A DNA stretch of 64,000 nt from Micropterix aruncella (taxonomy: Eukaryota; Arthropoda; Insecta; Lepidoptera; Micropterigidae). The notes under the pieces were generated by a model, which searched no databases, was not told the DNA's origin, and worked only from the letters and a program-made list of their open reading frames with translations. Numbering within the stretch: position 1 is the first letter of the stretch; each line of letters starts with the position of its first letter. This document shows positions 55,191 to 64,000 of the stretch, one piece after another. The position numbers were made by a program, and so were the translations under genes. Location of the stretch: positions 6,856,952 to 6,920,951 of the forward strand of contig OX155976.1 in NCBI GenBank assembly GCA_944548615.1. Direction: 5' to 3'.

Positions 55191-55399
55191 GTGTCGAAGC
55201 TCATCATTTGCTTCAATAGCTGACAAATACACCCAGTGCACCACTGCTTATTACGGTTCAATCGTGGCAGTAGTTTTCGATGGATACCCAACAGATCCTA
55301 CACAAAAAGGCACGAAGAGCTCTGAAATCTCCGGAAATAATATTTGATAAAAATACTAAGGCTCAGGTTTCACAAGAGAATTTCTTATTAAACGACAAA

Positions 55400-56200
55400 G
55401 TAAAATTCGTTTCACCGACCTGCTGAAAACGAGAATGGAAAAGCTTAACATATTCGGGTACTGCATGCTAAGGAAGATGCTGACAGGCTCATAATCACTA
55501 CAGCTGTCACTTTTGTCTCTTCCTATGATATAGTGTTAGACGCTGGCGAGGACATGGACTTGTTTATAATCCTCACTGGGATCTCACGCCATCGTGACGT
55601 TTTATTTCAAGAAACGTGTAATACACAATGCTGCAGATGTGATCTATTCCAGAATCACCTCTTCAACGTAACATCAAAACCGGACATTTTTCTTTTCATC
55701 CACACCTTCAGTGGGTGTGACTCGGCATCTTGCTTCTTCGGACAAGGGAAGATAAAAATGTTTTTCATACTCCAAAAACACTCGGACCTCGGAAAGAAAG
55801 CTGCTATTTCTCTTGACACCACCTCTACACCTGATGAGATAGCAGCAGCAGGGGACCAGATTTGGTAGTTTCTCTGTACAGTGGCAACCCCGAATACGAC
55901 ATCCAGAGCCTTGATGAGCTGCGGTATCATCTATTCGAGAGGGCTGCAGCCAAAACGAGCTTCAATCTCGCCAGGTTGAGTACAAGAGAGGCTACCCGTC
56001 AATTCTACCGCACCTACCAGCTATCAGGTACCAAATTAAATCGTTCTTATACAGCTCGTATACAGCTCTACTCTATATTTCTAAACATATAAATTGTCTT
56101 TCGTCATTTTCTCTTCAACTGTCAATTCTGTTCCAGGTGCATAAATGGCTGGGAGCCGGACAGGACCCTCTCGACTGGGGATGAATATCCACCACACAAG
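55400..56200 (+). pseudogene. XPG/FEN-like nuclease domain remnant with a likely intron
   Basis: Translated pieces read ADRLIITTAVTFVSSYDIVL, DAGEDMDLFIILTGISRHRD, DIFLFIHTFSGCDSASCFFG and QGKIKMFFILQKHSDLGKKA. The spaced acidic residues and the 'FSGCDS...GQGK' block correspond to the FEN1/XPG 'GCDY...GIG' active-site region, as in arthropod proteins with HAFSGCDTTSA. After 55868 a frame change leads to EATRQFYRTYQ; then GTACC to TTCCAG at 56029-56143 looks like an intron before VHKWLGAGQDPLDWG. Several frame breaks show decay. Confidence 0.7.
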
Positions 56201-56253
56201 GCCTCAGTCCCAAAATGATGACCAGAGACGCAGTGCCACAACACCTTTTGCCG

Positions 56254-56445
56254 ATTCAGCAACTATACCAGGACTTTGATTACGAAGCGTGTCTTCGTCT
56301 TTATTGACTTCATTCAAAATCGTCATTTTTCGTTTCTTGTTTTTTTTCCTCATCCCTTTTCTATTTGCGCCCCTGTATAGCACTAACTATATAAGAGGGA
56401 TCTCTAATGATCATATTCCTCGTATGCCTAGGATCGACTAGTTCA
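56254..56445 (-). pseudogene. second YqaJ tail, inverted (right arm)
   Basis: The minus strand encodes the same C-terminal text as 54851-54989 (DPRHTRNMII-like, IVSAIxGRK). Differences include a stop in the Lys-rich stretch. It converges on the XPG-like remnant, which may be the original arrangement of the two genes. Confidence 0.8.
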
Positions 56446-57085
56446 TTATCCTATGTTTTTTATTACCTTTATGCTATGTTTTTTTGCTAATTGCGGGCGT
56501 TTTTGTTTACGTAATTACGTAATTCTTGTTTACCAAATTTTCTAACAATAATAAAATGATTACAATACAAATCCGATTATTATTTCACAATATGTACTTT
56601 TATTTATTTAATACCTTTGAATCTTGAAGGTACACTATTTTCGTACGTAGGTATGGTCACTCTACAAGCCGCTCTCGGCGCGCGCGGCATTTCCAGTTCT
56701 CTTATCACGCGTTGGCTCCGCCCAATCGCCCAAAGCCGTTGACAATAGTCGTCGCCTTAATAGGATTCGCCGTGCTGCGCGGCGTGACGGATCGCAGCGT
56801 TTCAATCCCGGTAGCGGGGTACGCGGACGTCTCTACGAACCCTACTTCGCCTCTTATTCCGGCTCCCAACGCCTTCGGCTAAAGCAGTGTTTTTACACGA
56901 CAAACCGACTCAAAAAGTGCAGCAGCCATGTCATGGTGACATCATAGTTGAATGCGTATACACAATTTTATATTTGTGCTGTTGACCGCTGAGGAGTTCC
57001 CTCGTCGGGAGCCAGCCCAGGGTGTAGTAGAATCGGGTCATGCTTACCATATAAAAAATGCACTGTCATCGGAATTGAACCAACA
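56446..57085. other. spacer, nothing recognised
   Basis: A palindromic GTAATTACGTAATTAC-like word lies near 56510. A GC-rich patch at 56640-56880 has no motif. Confidence 0.5.
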
Positions 57086-57129
57086 TATAATTGGTTAAAT
57101 TCCGGAATACGGAGTTGCAATATACGGAA

Positions 57130-57626
57130 TTGAACAACAATTTTCATTGTTAGTTGGCTCTAAAGGCAAAAAACATCTCACCGCAAAACCTTTCTCAATA
57201 ATCGAGAAAGCTTCAGATTGGATTATGGAGGTCGATTCGGTCTCTAAGCAGTATAAATTCCCTGAAAGTCTCGTATGAACAGCCCTGCGTCCAGATATAA
57301 CTCTTTACTCTCTATCTCGGAAGATGGTCCTTATCGTAGAATTAACTGTTCCATGGGAATCAAATATCCCAAAAGACCACGAGTACACATTAAATAAATA
57401 CCATAACCTCGCAAATGCCGTCACCCGGAACGGCTTTACTGTTCACCTTCACGCGGTGGAAGTAGGCGCTCGTGGCCTGCCAGCTAAATCTTTGTTTCAC
57501 TTTTTTAAAGATCTTAGTCTCTCCAGGAAAATATTCAACTCCTTTCTAGAAAAATTATCTAAAACCGCAATTTCTGTATCTCAAATTCTATGGCTTCGAA
57601 GGGGGAGTGAATGGGTGGTAAGGTGA
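57130..57626 (+). pseudogene. RT-associated C-terminal domain with RPD...VELTVP signature
   Basis: The plus frame reads GKKHLTAKPFSIIEKASDWI, EVDSVSKQYKFPESLV, a TGA stop, then TALRPDITLYSLSRKMVLIV, ELTVPWESNI and HAVEVGARGLP. A block of this form (DW....D.....FP..I..T..RPDI...S......ELTVPWE......K..KY..L......G......EVG.RG) recurs in many invertebrate retroelement-like proteins. RPD followed about 13 residues later by E-L-T suggests a PD-(D/E)XK fold, though K is absent at the usual place. One stop near 57276 breaks the frame. Confidence 0.6.
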
Positions 57627-58161
57627 ACGCTCACATGTGGCAAGACAGCTGTCCTAAACCTACCACAGCCGGTCGTAAGTCCGGAATCCACCGTTCACCT
57701 CCCAGAAGTGTAATAATTATATATGATGGGTCCGATTTTTGGTCGGTGAATTCCATGGCAGCTCCGTTTGTATTTTATTTATTCATATGATAAAATTTGA
57801 GCAGTTCTCTCAATTCTACATGGATCCAATCATCAGTTCAGGATTTTGATAAAAATGGGACCAATCTGTAAGTATATCCTTTCAATTAAAAATATCCTTT
57901 TCCAAATCGGTTTATAAACAGCAGAGTTCTGAGGGAACAAACATTAAAAAAAAGATACAACCGAATATAGTCAGACAATGATTTCATGAATATTCATCGA
58001 AAACTATCATTTAAATAGGTACACATGTTTGAAAACTCATGGCCCTTAAATTCGGTCAGATCATAGAAAGGTCATAGAGGGGAATAAGCATCTTATTTTA
58101 CGTCCTCCAGCTGTTTAATAGTGAACAGGATTAGATTGTAGAATTTAAGCTAAGATATAAG
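57627..58161. other. spacer left of the Tc1-like element
   Basis: No gene or element end is recognised. Confidence 0.5.
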
Positions 58162-58163
58162 TA

Positions 58164-59526
58164 CACCCTTGTGCAAATTAATGTGGACAAGAATTTTATT
58201 TCTTAAAAATGAGTTTTATTCTTACAAATAATACAATCATATACAAATTCATAAAATTAATATTTAATATGTCCACCATTGGCCTGCAGCACCATCTTAA
58301 TGCATTTTGGCATTGATTCTACCAGAGATTTGCAGTTGTTTTGGATTTTTGGATCCCGATGCCACACTTGAATCACTGACTCGATCAACTTAGTTTTCGT
58401 TGTGCAGTCCATCTTTCTGAGCCTTGTCTTGCAGATGGACCACAAATTCTCAATTGGATTGAGGTCTGGTGAGTTGCCAGGCCAATCCAAAACGTTTATC
58501 CCATTGTCAGCAAAGAACTTTTTCACCATCTTCGATGCATGGCAAGGTGCCAGGTCTTGTTGGAAAATGGGGGTTTCCAAATTTATTTTTGAGAGCTCAG
58601 GGACCATTCTATCTTGCAAAACCTTTATATATTTTTCGCTATTGATCATCCCCATGATGGGTACTAATGATCCTGTACCATTAAAGGAGAAACAGCCCCA
58701 AAACATTTGCTTCACGGGGTGTTTGACTGACTGCTGAATGTGAGCTGGTGAAAGTGATTCACCATCGGTCCGGCGGACAAACTGATGACGCATGCCCTGG
58801 ACAAAGAAATGGCTTTCATCTGAAAACAATACCTTTTTCCAGTCATCTTGGGTCCACCCTTTATACTTATGTGCCCAAACCATCCTTTTCTTCTTCATCA
58901 CAGCAGTCAAGAGTTTCTTCTTAAGGGGCTTTCGAGCCTTTCGCCCAACTTCTATCAGACGACGCCGCACTGTCGAGGCATGTACACTTGTTCCAGTAAC
59001 AGCTAGCTCTCTCTGTAAGTCGTCGCTGGTCTTTGTGGGGTTTATTTTACTGTTCCTTAACAATAATACATCTTCTTTCTTGGTAGTTTTTCTTTTTCGG
59101 CCACATTTTCCCTCTCTCAGTGGTGAAATTGAGCCAGTTTCTCGATGGAGTTTGATCAGTTTGTTAACTGCACTTTTAGAAATTCCACACTCTTCTGCAA
59201 TCTGCCGTTGAGTCTTTTCAGTATGTTCAGACAGTGTGATAACCTTAGAACGAACTTCTATTGAAATATCCATTGCTCATATACACTTAAACTATCACTA
59301 AAAACTAAAGAAAAAGTAAAAATTCTCAGACGTTATGCCAGAAAGTCGAAACACTCAAAAATTTGTAAATTACTCGTGCAACAATACGCCCGTGTGCTCG
59401 ATTGAGGTTAACTGACACTAATGTGACGTTGACAGCTGCTAATAGTGTTGCCATAACAAAATCTGAAGCAAAATCTATACAAGTATGAAAAAATATGCTT
59501 TGTCCACATTAATTTGCACAAGGGTG
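58164..59526 (-). mobile_element. complete Tc1-like transposon
   Basis: Perfect 27-bp inverted ends beginning CACCCTTGTGCAAATTAATG lie at 58164-58190 and 59500-59526. TA flanks lie at 58162-58163 and 59527-59528. Total length is 1,363 bp with one uninterrupted transposase. Identical ends and an open frame indicate a young, possibly still mobile copy. Confidence 0.96.
58257..59273 (-). CDS. Tc1-like DD34E transposase, full length
   Basis: It is 338 residues, the usual Tc1 length. Residues 1-50 form a PAIRED-type helix-turn-helix (QRQIAEECGISKSAVNKLI); an Arg-rich linker GRKRKTTKK follows near residue 60, then a second helix-turn-helix (STVRRRLIEVG near 110). The catalytic triad is visible: D in LFSDESHF (near 150), D in FQQDLAPCHAS (near 240) and E in DLNPIENLW 34 residues later. 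The enzyme cuts at the element ends in the nucleus and inserts at TA. It is read from the minus ATG at 59273; no upstream alternative. No frameshift or stop. Confidence 0.96.
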   Translation of the reverse strand: MDISIEVRSKVITLSEHTEKTQRQIAEECGISKSAVNKLIKLHRETGSISPLREGKCGRKRKTTKKEDVLLLRNSKINPTKTSDDLQRELAVTGTSVHASTVRRRLIEVGRKARKPLKKKLLTAVMKKKRMVWAHKYKGWTQDDWKKVLFSDESHFFVQGMRHQFVRRTDGESLSPAHIQQSVKHPVKQMFWGCFSFNGTGSLVPIMGMINSEKYIKVLQDRMVPELSKINLETPIFQQDLAPCHASKMVKKFFADNGINVLDWPGNSPDLNPIENLWSICKTRLRKMDCTTKTKLIESVIQVWHRDPKIQNNCKSLVESMPKCIKMVLQANGGHIKY

Positions 59527-59534
59527 TAGCTTTT

Positions 59535-59637
59535 TTGTATTATTAATGAGATAAAAAACGAATTTACAGCGTGACGTTTCTAACACCCAACGTTACGGCG
59601 ACGTTGCAGCCGCGTTGTCTAGGTTGAAAGATACTCA
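59535..59637 (-). repeat. Penelope-like element tail fragment (copy 3)
   Basis: In minus sense it reads GGCTGCAACGTCGCCGTAAC and GTTGGGTGTTAGAAACGTC. It lies between the Tc1-like element and the LINE target duplication, so both inserted in or beside it. Confidence 0.5.
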
Positions 59638-60935
59638 AAAGATTTTTTTTTATTTTTTTATTTTATTTGTTGAGTGGGGCTTTTTTAAGGTCTTTATGAG
59701 CCTTGTAACACTGCGACCATTGCTGATCTATTGTGCTCGCCACCTACTATAGTTCTGCGCTAAGCCTCGTGTCATTTAAGAACCGCAGCAGGCTTTTGGC
59801 GCCAGATTGTTTTACCTCCTCAGGTTGGAGGTAGTGACCACCCAGGTGGTTGTATCTTTTACGTATCAGCGGGCCACACTCGCACATGAGGTGCTGGGGA
59901 GTTTCCTCTGCCCCTTGGCAGAACCTGCACATTTTTGTGTCTTTGAGCTTGAGGTTGAACATGTGTTTGTTCAGGCCACAATGCCCCGTGAGCGCCCTTA
60001 CCAGTATGCGTAGATTGTTCCTATTTAGCGATAGGCCCTCACGGGCCGTCTTACGGTCGTAAGGCTTAATAAGCGCTTTGGAATGATTCAACCCTGGCGT
60101 GTTGTTCCAGTGGTTGACGGATTGTTCTAAACACATTTGTTTGAGCATTAGGTTTGCAAGGCTTTTTGGTACGCCACAGCAAGGTTCAGGGCCGTATAAC
60201 GTTCCCTTTGCTCCCGTCCTAGCAAGTTCGTCGGCTTTTTCATTTCCCTCGATTCCTGCATGGCCGGGAACCCATCTAAGTATTACCCTGTTCTTTTCGC
60301 CCAGGGAATTCAGTAGTGATATGCAGTTTTGCACTAGCTTTGAATTAATGGTATTCGAGGCTAGTGCCATAAGAGCTGCTTTGCTATCCGAGTGGATATA
60401 GATACGGTGGTTGGCGTAGTCCTTTTGGAGGTTGATATCCGCACATTCAATAATGGCGTAAACCTCCGCTTGGAATATGGAGGCGTATTTTCCCAAGTTT
60501 ACACTTCTTTCGAAGTTTGGTCGCTCTCCATATATACCACAGCCTACGTCAAGTCCCGATTTGGACTCATCAGTATACCATTTAAGGCTACCGGCCTCCC
60601 ATTGCAGTTGGCTTTTTAGCCAGTCGTCTCTGGGCGGCAGTTCCACTGTTAAAAGTTTTCCAAAGTTTAGGAGTGGGAGCATGGTGTCTGATACCATGTT
60701 GAGGGTTGGATTTTCACTTACTGAGTCAAGAACTGATCTTAGTGCTTGTGAGATCCAGTTTACCTTCTCTCGGGCAGATAGCCTGTACATGGTGGCTTTC
60801 GCCACCTGTTGCAAATGAATGTGTAGGGGCGGTAAGTTCAGCAGTGCATCTAGAGCTGCTCCAGGAGTGGAGGACATTGCGCCAGTTGTCATGAGGCACG
60901 CCGTCCTTTGGATTCTTTAAAAAGATACAAAAGAT
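59627..60935 (-). mobile_element. 5'-truncated LINE with TSD of about 15-17 bp
   Basis: The poly-A side (T-rich in plus sense at 59644-59665) follows AAAGATACTCAAAAGAT at 59627-59643. The truncated 5' side ends before AAAGATACAAAAGAT at 60921-60935. The two flanks differ by a 2-base indel. The body contains RNase H and C-terminal coding sequence. Confidence 0.85.
59747..60915 (-). pseudogene. LINE ORF2 C-terminal half: RT end, RNase H and CCHC-like region, open frame
   Basis: Reading starts at the truncation (RIQRTACLMTTGAMSSTPGA near 60915) and stays open for about 390 codons to a stop at 59747. The RNase H catalytic set is complete: D in KWYTDESK, E in FQAEVYAI, D in IYIHSDSKAAL and H/D in WVPGHAGIEGNEKADELA. 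The C-terminus has CRFCQGAEETPQHLMCECG. Such an RNase H after RT is found in I/Loa-group and related LINEs. It removes RNA during target-primed cDNA synthesis. An ATG at 60892 gives a 381-residue frame, but the endonuclease and RT core are absent. Sister copy at 51465. Confidence 0.9.
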
Positions 60936-61099
60936 ACCCTTTGAGTATCTTTTTAAAGAAAAATATAATATTTGATGAGCTCAGTAACATAACTAAATAA
61001 AATAATTGAGGAGTCGGCGAACAAAACGATCTAAATCGATCCGGACCCAAACATGTTTTTTTTAATCGGTACGCATTGGGCAGTTCTATCCATTGGTAA

Positions 61100-61245
61100 A
61101 ACTATTTACTATCAACACGACATAGAAACCTTACAAAAATAAGGTAGAAATCACCAATTTCGTTCGAAACGATATATCGCTAGTTGAAAATGGTTATTTA
61201 TAATGTCAAACAACCGCGATAGTCTTCGATTGCATAACTTTTTTG
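61100..61245 (+). repeat. Penelope-like or related tail fragment
   Basis: TCAAACAACCGCGATAGTCT here matches TCACACAACCCCGATAGTCT at 51331, downstream of the putative Penelope-like end. TTCGTTCGAAACGATA lies 40 bases upstream. Confidence 0.4.
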
Positions 61246-62056
61246 TACTTTTGTCAGTCTCGTTCGTGGTACGCATAAAAGGGAGCTACCGCGGTATGGT
61301 GAGAGTAAATGTCAGCATTAGTAGCAGTTTCTTCTAGGTGAATATATAGTCACTATCCCTGCATAGCTAAAATATTCTATGCATGAGGTCCTGGTCCTTA
61401 CTTGATACATGCTGCACAGTGCTTTATTTTGCAAAAGGAAGATTGAAGATATTGTATAGGAAGACAGAAATCTAGGAAAGTACACATTTTTAACAAAATC
61501 ATTTCACTCGACCCAACTAAGCTCCCCACAGACTTAGCATCCGTAAGTAATAACCAATAAGGATTGTCGATGCTCTGATGCGGTATGAGCTTTCGATAGA
61601 GTGCGATGGAATGTAGGGCTCGTAAACTAATAGCATCGGACTCGGTCGCCTATATTCGACGATTCGCCCCGACGACTCACGACTCTAAATAGCCGAAGGA
61701 ATTGTGAGAATTTTTGAGGGTGGTACACTTATGGAGGAATACATACAGACAGACAGTCATACACCCCTTCATCCTTCTTCACCATCATGCTTGTATTTCC
61801 GGCTTCATCTCGATAGAAATATTTTGCGCGTTCACGATACTTTCCCTTAAGGTCGGTTGGCGAGACGGTAAAGTAAAATTATAAACGGTGTTTAAAAGTC
61901 AGAAGTAATTAATAGTCAAAAATAATTAAATCAAATTAAAAAAATAACTAAAAAATACTATAATGGTCCTTGCAATAATACCATTATCTAAAATCATACA
62001 TAGTCATGAGAATGTATAGAGAATCTTATAAAATCTAAATTCACGATCGATTGTTC
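61246..62056. other. spacer, nothing recognised
   Basis: GCATAAAAGGGAG near 61276 resembles a TATA context, but no gene follows. No element ends are seen. Confidence 0.5.
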
Positions 62057-62068
62057 TTAAGGGGGAGC

Positions 62069-62638
62069 CTGGTTTAGACGGCTAAAAAAACATGTTTTTC
62101 GTGTTTTTTCAACCTAAAGTTCAAATCTATTCATGAATCGTTTACCTCAGGAAAAAACTCAGATTGTGACAAAAAAACTACTAGACGGATCAAGTTCTTC
62201 AAAAAAAAATGATAATATTTTCACATTTCTTTCTATATAAACAAAAAAAAACGAAAAGATGTATTGTTTTTTTTTACATGTAAAAAAAATGGGTGAAAAT
62301 CGATTTCATTCCTTTAAATCCTTAAAAAAATATAAAAATGTTAACTTTTACTTATTTTTTTTAATTCATCTAGAAAATACATATGTAAAACTTAATATCT
62401 TAGTTATATTTTTTTTTGTTTCAGGCAAAATAACGCTCACTATTTCCGGCGCAAGCAAATGCCGTTATTTCTGCAGCGGTAGAAACATTTGCAATTCAGT
62501 ATCTGGAAAATAGTTTTTTTTACTATTACAAAAAAAATTACTTTCAAATGTTAATCAAACTGATATAAAAGATTCATGATCAAATTTCAACTTTGGGTTA
62601 AAAAAAACATGAAAAACGTGTTTTTTTTTCTAAACCAG
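62069..62638. mobile_element. MITE-like element with imperfect ~70-bp inverted ends
   Basis: CTGGTTTAGACGGCTAAAAA and ACATGTTTTTCGTGTTTTTT on the left pair with the complement of CACGTTTTTC/ACATG-type and CTGGTTTAGA words on the right; CAACCTAAAGTTCAAAT pairs with AACCCAAAGTTGAAATTT. The interior is A/T-rich and non-coding. TTAA words lie just outside both ends (62057-62060, about 62652-62656), so a piggyBac-type origin is possible but the outermost bases do not match. Confidence 0.7.
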
Positions 62639-63560
62639 TTTTTTTCTAAACTCTTAATAGGGTTGCTGGCGGAAAGAACTTTCCTCTTTCCCAATAAACA
62701 ACCAACGCATCTTATTCAGCATTAACATAAAACCCAAATTCCTCCCAGATATAATCCGATTATAATCATCCGGGAGGAGAATTTTCCCAAAACGCCCGGT
62801 CGTTTTATACCCTAACGACTTTGTCGAGAGATACAACGGAACGCCTTGAATCCCCGAAGAAGCAAAACAAATAATTTGGCAAATTCCGAAAGAGATCGGC
62901 CCCCATCCCCCCACCCTGTCGGAAAATTTAATTGAATTACTTAGGCAATTACGACAGGCGAGCGCGCGGTGGCCAAAAATGAAAAAGACTCTCACCTGCG
63001 AGTAAGACAGCAATAAAGGGAAATTAGCGTTCGCCCTAATGGTTTGAAAATGTGGGGCCCACTGTGCGAGGGAGAAGGGTTGAGTTTAATTAAGATGAAA
63101 CCGAGAACGCTATCTTTAACTCGGTCTGTTATGATGATAACGGAATAAAAGTGTTACGTCACATCCGGCTCGAAGGACCAAATGTTTCTTCGCTGTTTTC
63201 TTAATTATACAGCAAAGTATACCAGACTGTAGCTTCTCTTAGAACTAAATCGAAATCGAAGCGAGCTACGTCACGAGTCCTAAGGGCTTGACTCCGCTGA
63301 CGCAGATGTTCAAATCTTCGAGAAATTCGACCGCGCGTAATACCAACCAAAGGCGTTCGCCGAAACGTATCCCTCCGCTCACTTCACTCGCACGCTATCC
63401 CCGCATCGCTCTGTCGCTCGCAAATGCGTCTACTGTCCTCTTGGTATAATATGGTTACAGAGACAGTTTTTAATGCGCAAAAAAGATAAGGAAGATGAAA
63501 GTCTTCTAGGGTTTATTTATTTTATAGAAACATGAGTGTTGAAACCCTGCTTCAAACTTA
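62639..63560. other. spacer, nothing recognised
   Basis: The 119-codon minus frame at 62654-63013 has no motif. CCGGCTCGAAGGACCAAATG at 63165 is the third copy of a conserved word. Confidence 0.5.
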
Positions 63561-63972
63561 TACGAGACAAAAGACGTTAGAAATTTTATCGTTCGTTTTT
63601 CTAAAGATGGGTACTCCTATCAATGATATTCTCTTGATTATGTTTTTGAGCGCTGTGTCGCATGACAGTTCAATTAACGAGTCGACATTCGAATCCGATA
63701 AATTTGCCTCGGATTCTATTGACTAAAACTAAGTTCCTTATCCACTCTTGGTTGCTGATGATTAGAGGAAAATGCTCTTTCATATTGGTCTCCAGTCCTA
63801 GCAAATGTTTCATGATAAGAGCTGAAGTATCGTGCGGCAATGAATGACGTGCCATGCCATTTGATCATTTACGAGTATGATTGGTTTAAACAAGGAGGCA
63901 ATGCTGCGACCCGGTATTTTATTTTCGTGGCCCAGTGCCGGGCCACGACTCACCATTTGGGAAACGCTGGGT
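63560..63972 (-). pseudogene. hAT transposase C-terminus and one terminal repeat
   Basis: The minus strand reads LGLETNMKEHFPLIISNQEW and IRNLVLVN, then after a frame change DSLIELSCDTALKNIIKR. These are C-terminal blocks of SCAND3/ZBED-type hAT transposases (N...HFP.....EW.RNPF; L..LS.D..L). In minus sense the terminal CAGCGTTTCCCAAATGGTGA at about 63950-63969 is a hAT-type end. The middle of the transposase is missing. The other end was not found. Confidence 0.72.
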
Positions 63973-64000
63973 TAATGATCGCTGCCAGTGAGCATTAGCA

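Noticed and set aside
55041..55291. Cys/Val-rich minus-strand frames
   Set aside because: They are translations of a CA-repeat microsatellite.
58402..59211. Plus-strand frames of 111 and 139 codons
   Set aside because: They are antisense to the complete Tc1-like transposase.
59807..60894. Plus-strand frames up to 113 codons
   Set aside because: They are antisense to the RNase H-bearing LINE frame.
1..64000. CRISPR arrays, bacterial operons, ribosome-binding sites, replication origins
   Set aside because: The tandem repeats present (26-bp array, microsatellites, 86-bp duplication) have no unique spacers, and the element content is clearly animal.

Overview
This is eukaryotic, probably lepidopteran, repeat DNA. 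No host protein-coding gene, rRNA gene, convincing tRNA gene or CRISPR array is visible. The lepidopteran call is an inference from AT-rich spacers, the common moth/butterfly retroelement tail ending cctctttataatattag, abundant LINE, solo-LTR, mariner/Tc1, hAT, piggyBac and PIF/Harbinger debris, and a BEL/Pao element. Dense nesting of young and old copies with no host gene would fit heterochromatin or a W chromosome; the sequence alone cannot prove this.

Layout. 1-3.5 kb: uninterrupted gag-pol of a BEL/Pao retrotransposon on the minus strand, cut by the window edge. 3.5-22 kb: spacers, LINE 3' ends in both orientations, small inverted-repeat elements, the first copies of an unclassified ~650 bp repeat (called repeat A here), and a deleted PIF/Harbinger element sitting in a LINE tail. 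22-28.3 kb: solo LTRs, a Jockey-like LINE interrupted by a hAT element, a piggyBac-type MITE and a broken mariner. 29-44.5 kb: repeat A in many fragments (several as inverted or tandem pairs), more solo LTRs and MITEs, and three related LINE 3' ends. 46-52 kb: internally deleted mariner, a duplicated hAT arrangement, LINE and Penelope-like fragments.

53-57.6 kb is the least ordinary stretch. It holds a textbook arthropod core promoter (TATA, Inr, DPE) followed by two short exons with good splice sites, a 26-bp minisatellite, remnants of a YqaJ-type exonuclease and of an XPG/FEN-like nuclease, a second copy of the YqaJ tail in inverted orientation, and a separate fragment with a possible PD-(D/E)XK signature. 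I read the nuclease pieces as the wreck of a large nuclease-encoding transposon. 58.1-59.5 kb is a complete Tc1-like transposon with perfect 27-bp ends, TA target duplications and an uninterrupted DD34E transposase. 59.6-60.9 kb is a 5'-truncated LINE carrying an RNase H domain, flanked by a target-site duplication. The window ends in a MITE-like element and a hAT transposase remnant.

The elements do not form a host pathway. Their relationship is stratigraphic: LINEs, LTR elements and repeat A form older layers into which hAT, Harbinger, Tc1 and MITE copies inserted. Several insertion events can be dated relative to each other from target-site duplications visible in the sequence. Only the BEL/Pao polyprotein and the Tc1-like transposase look open.
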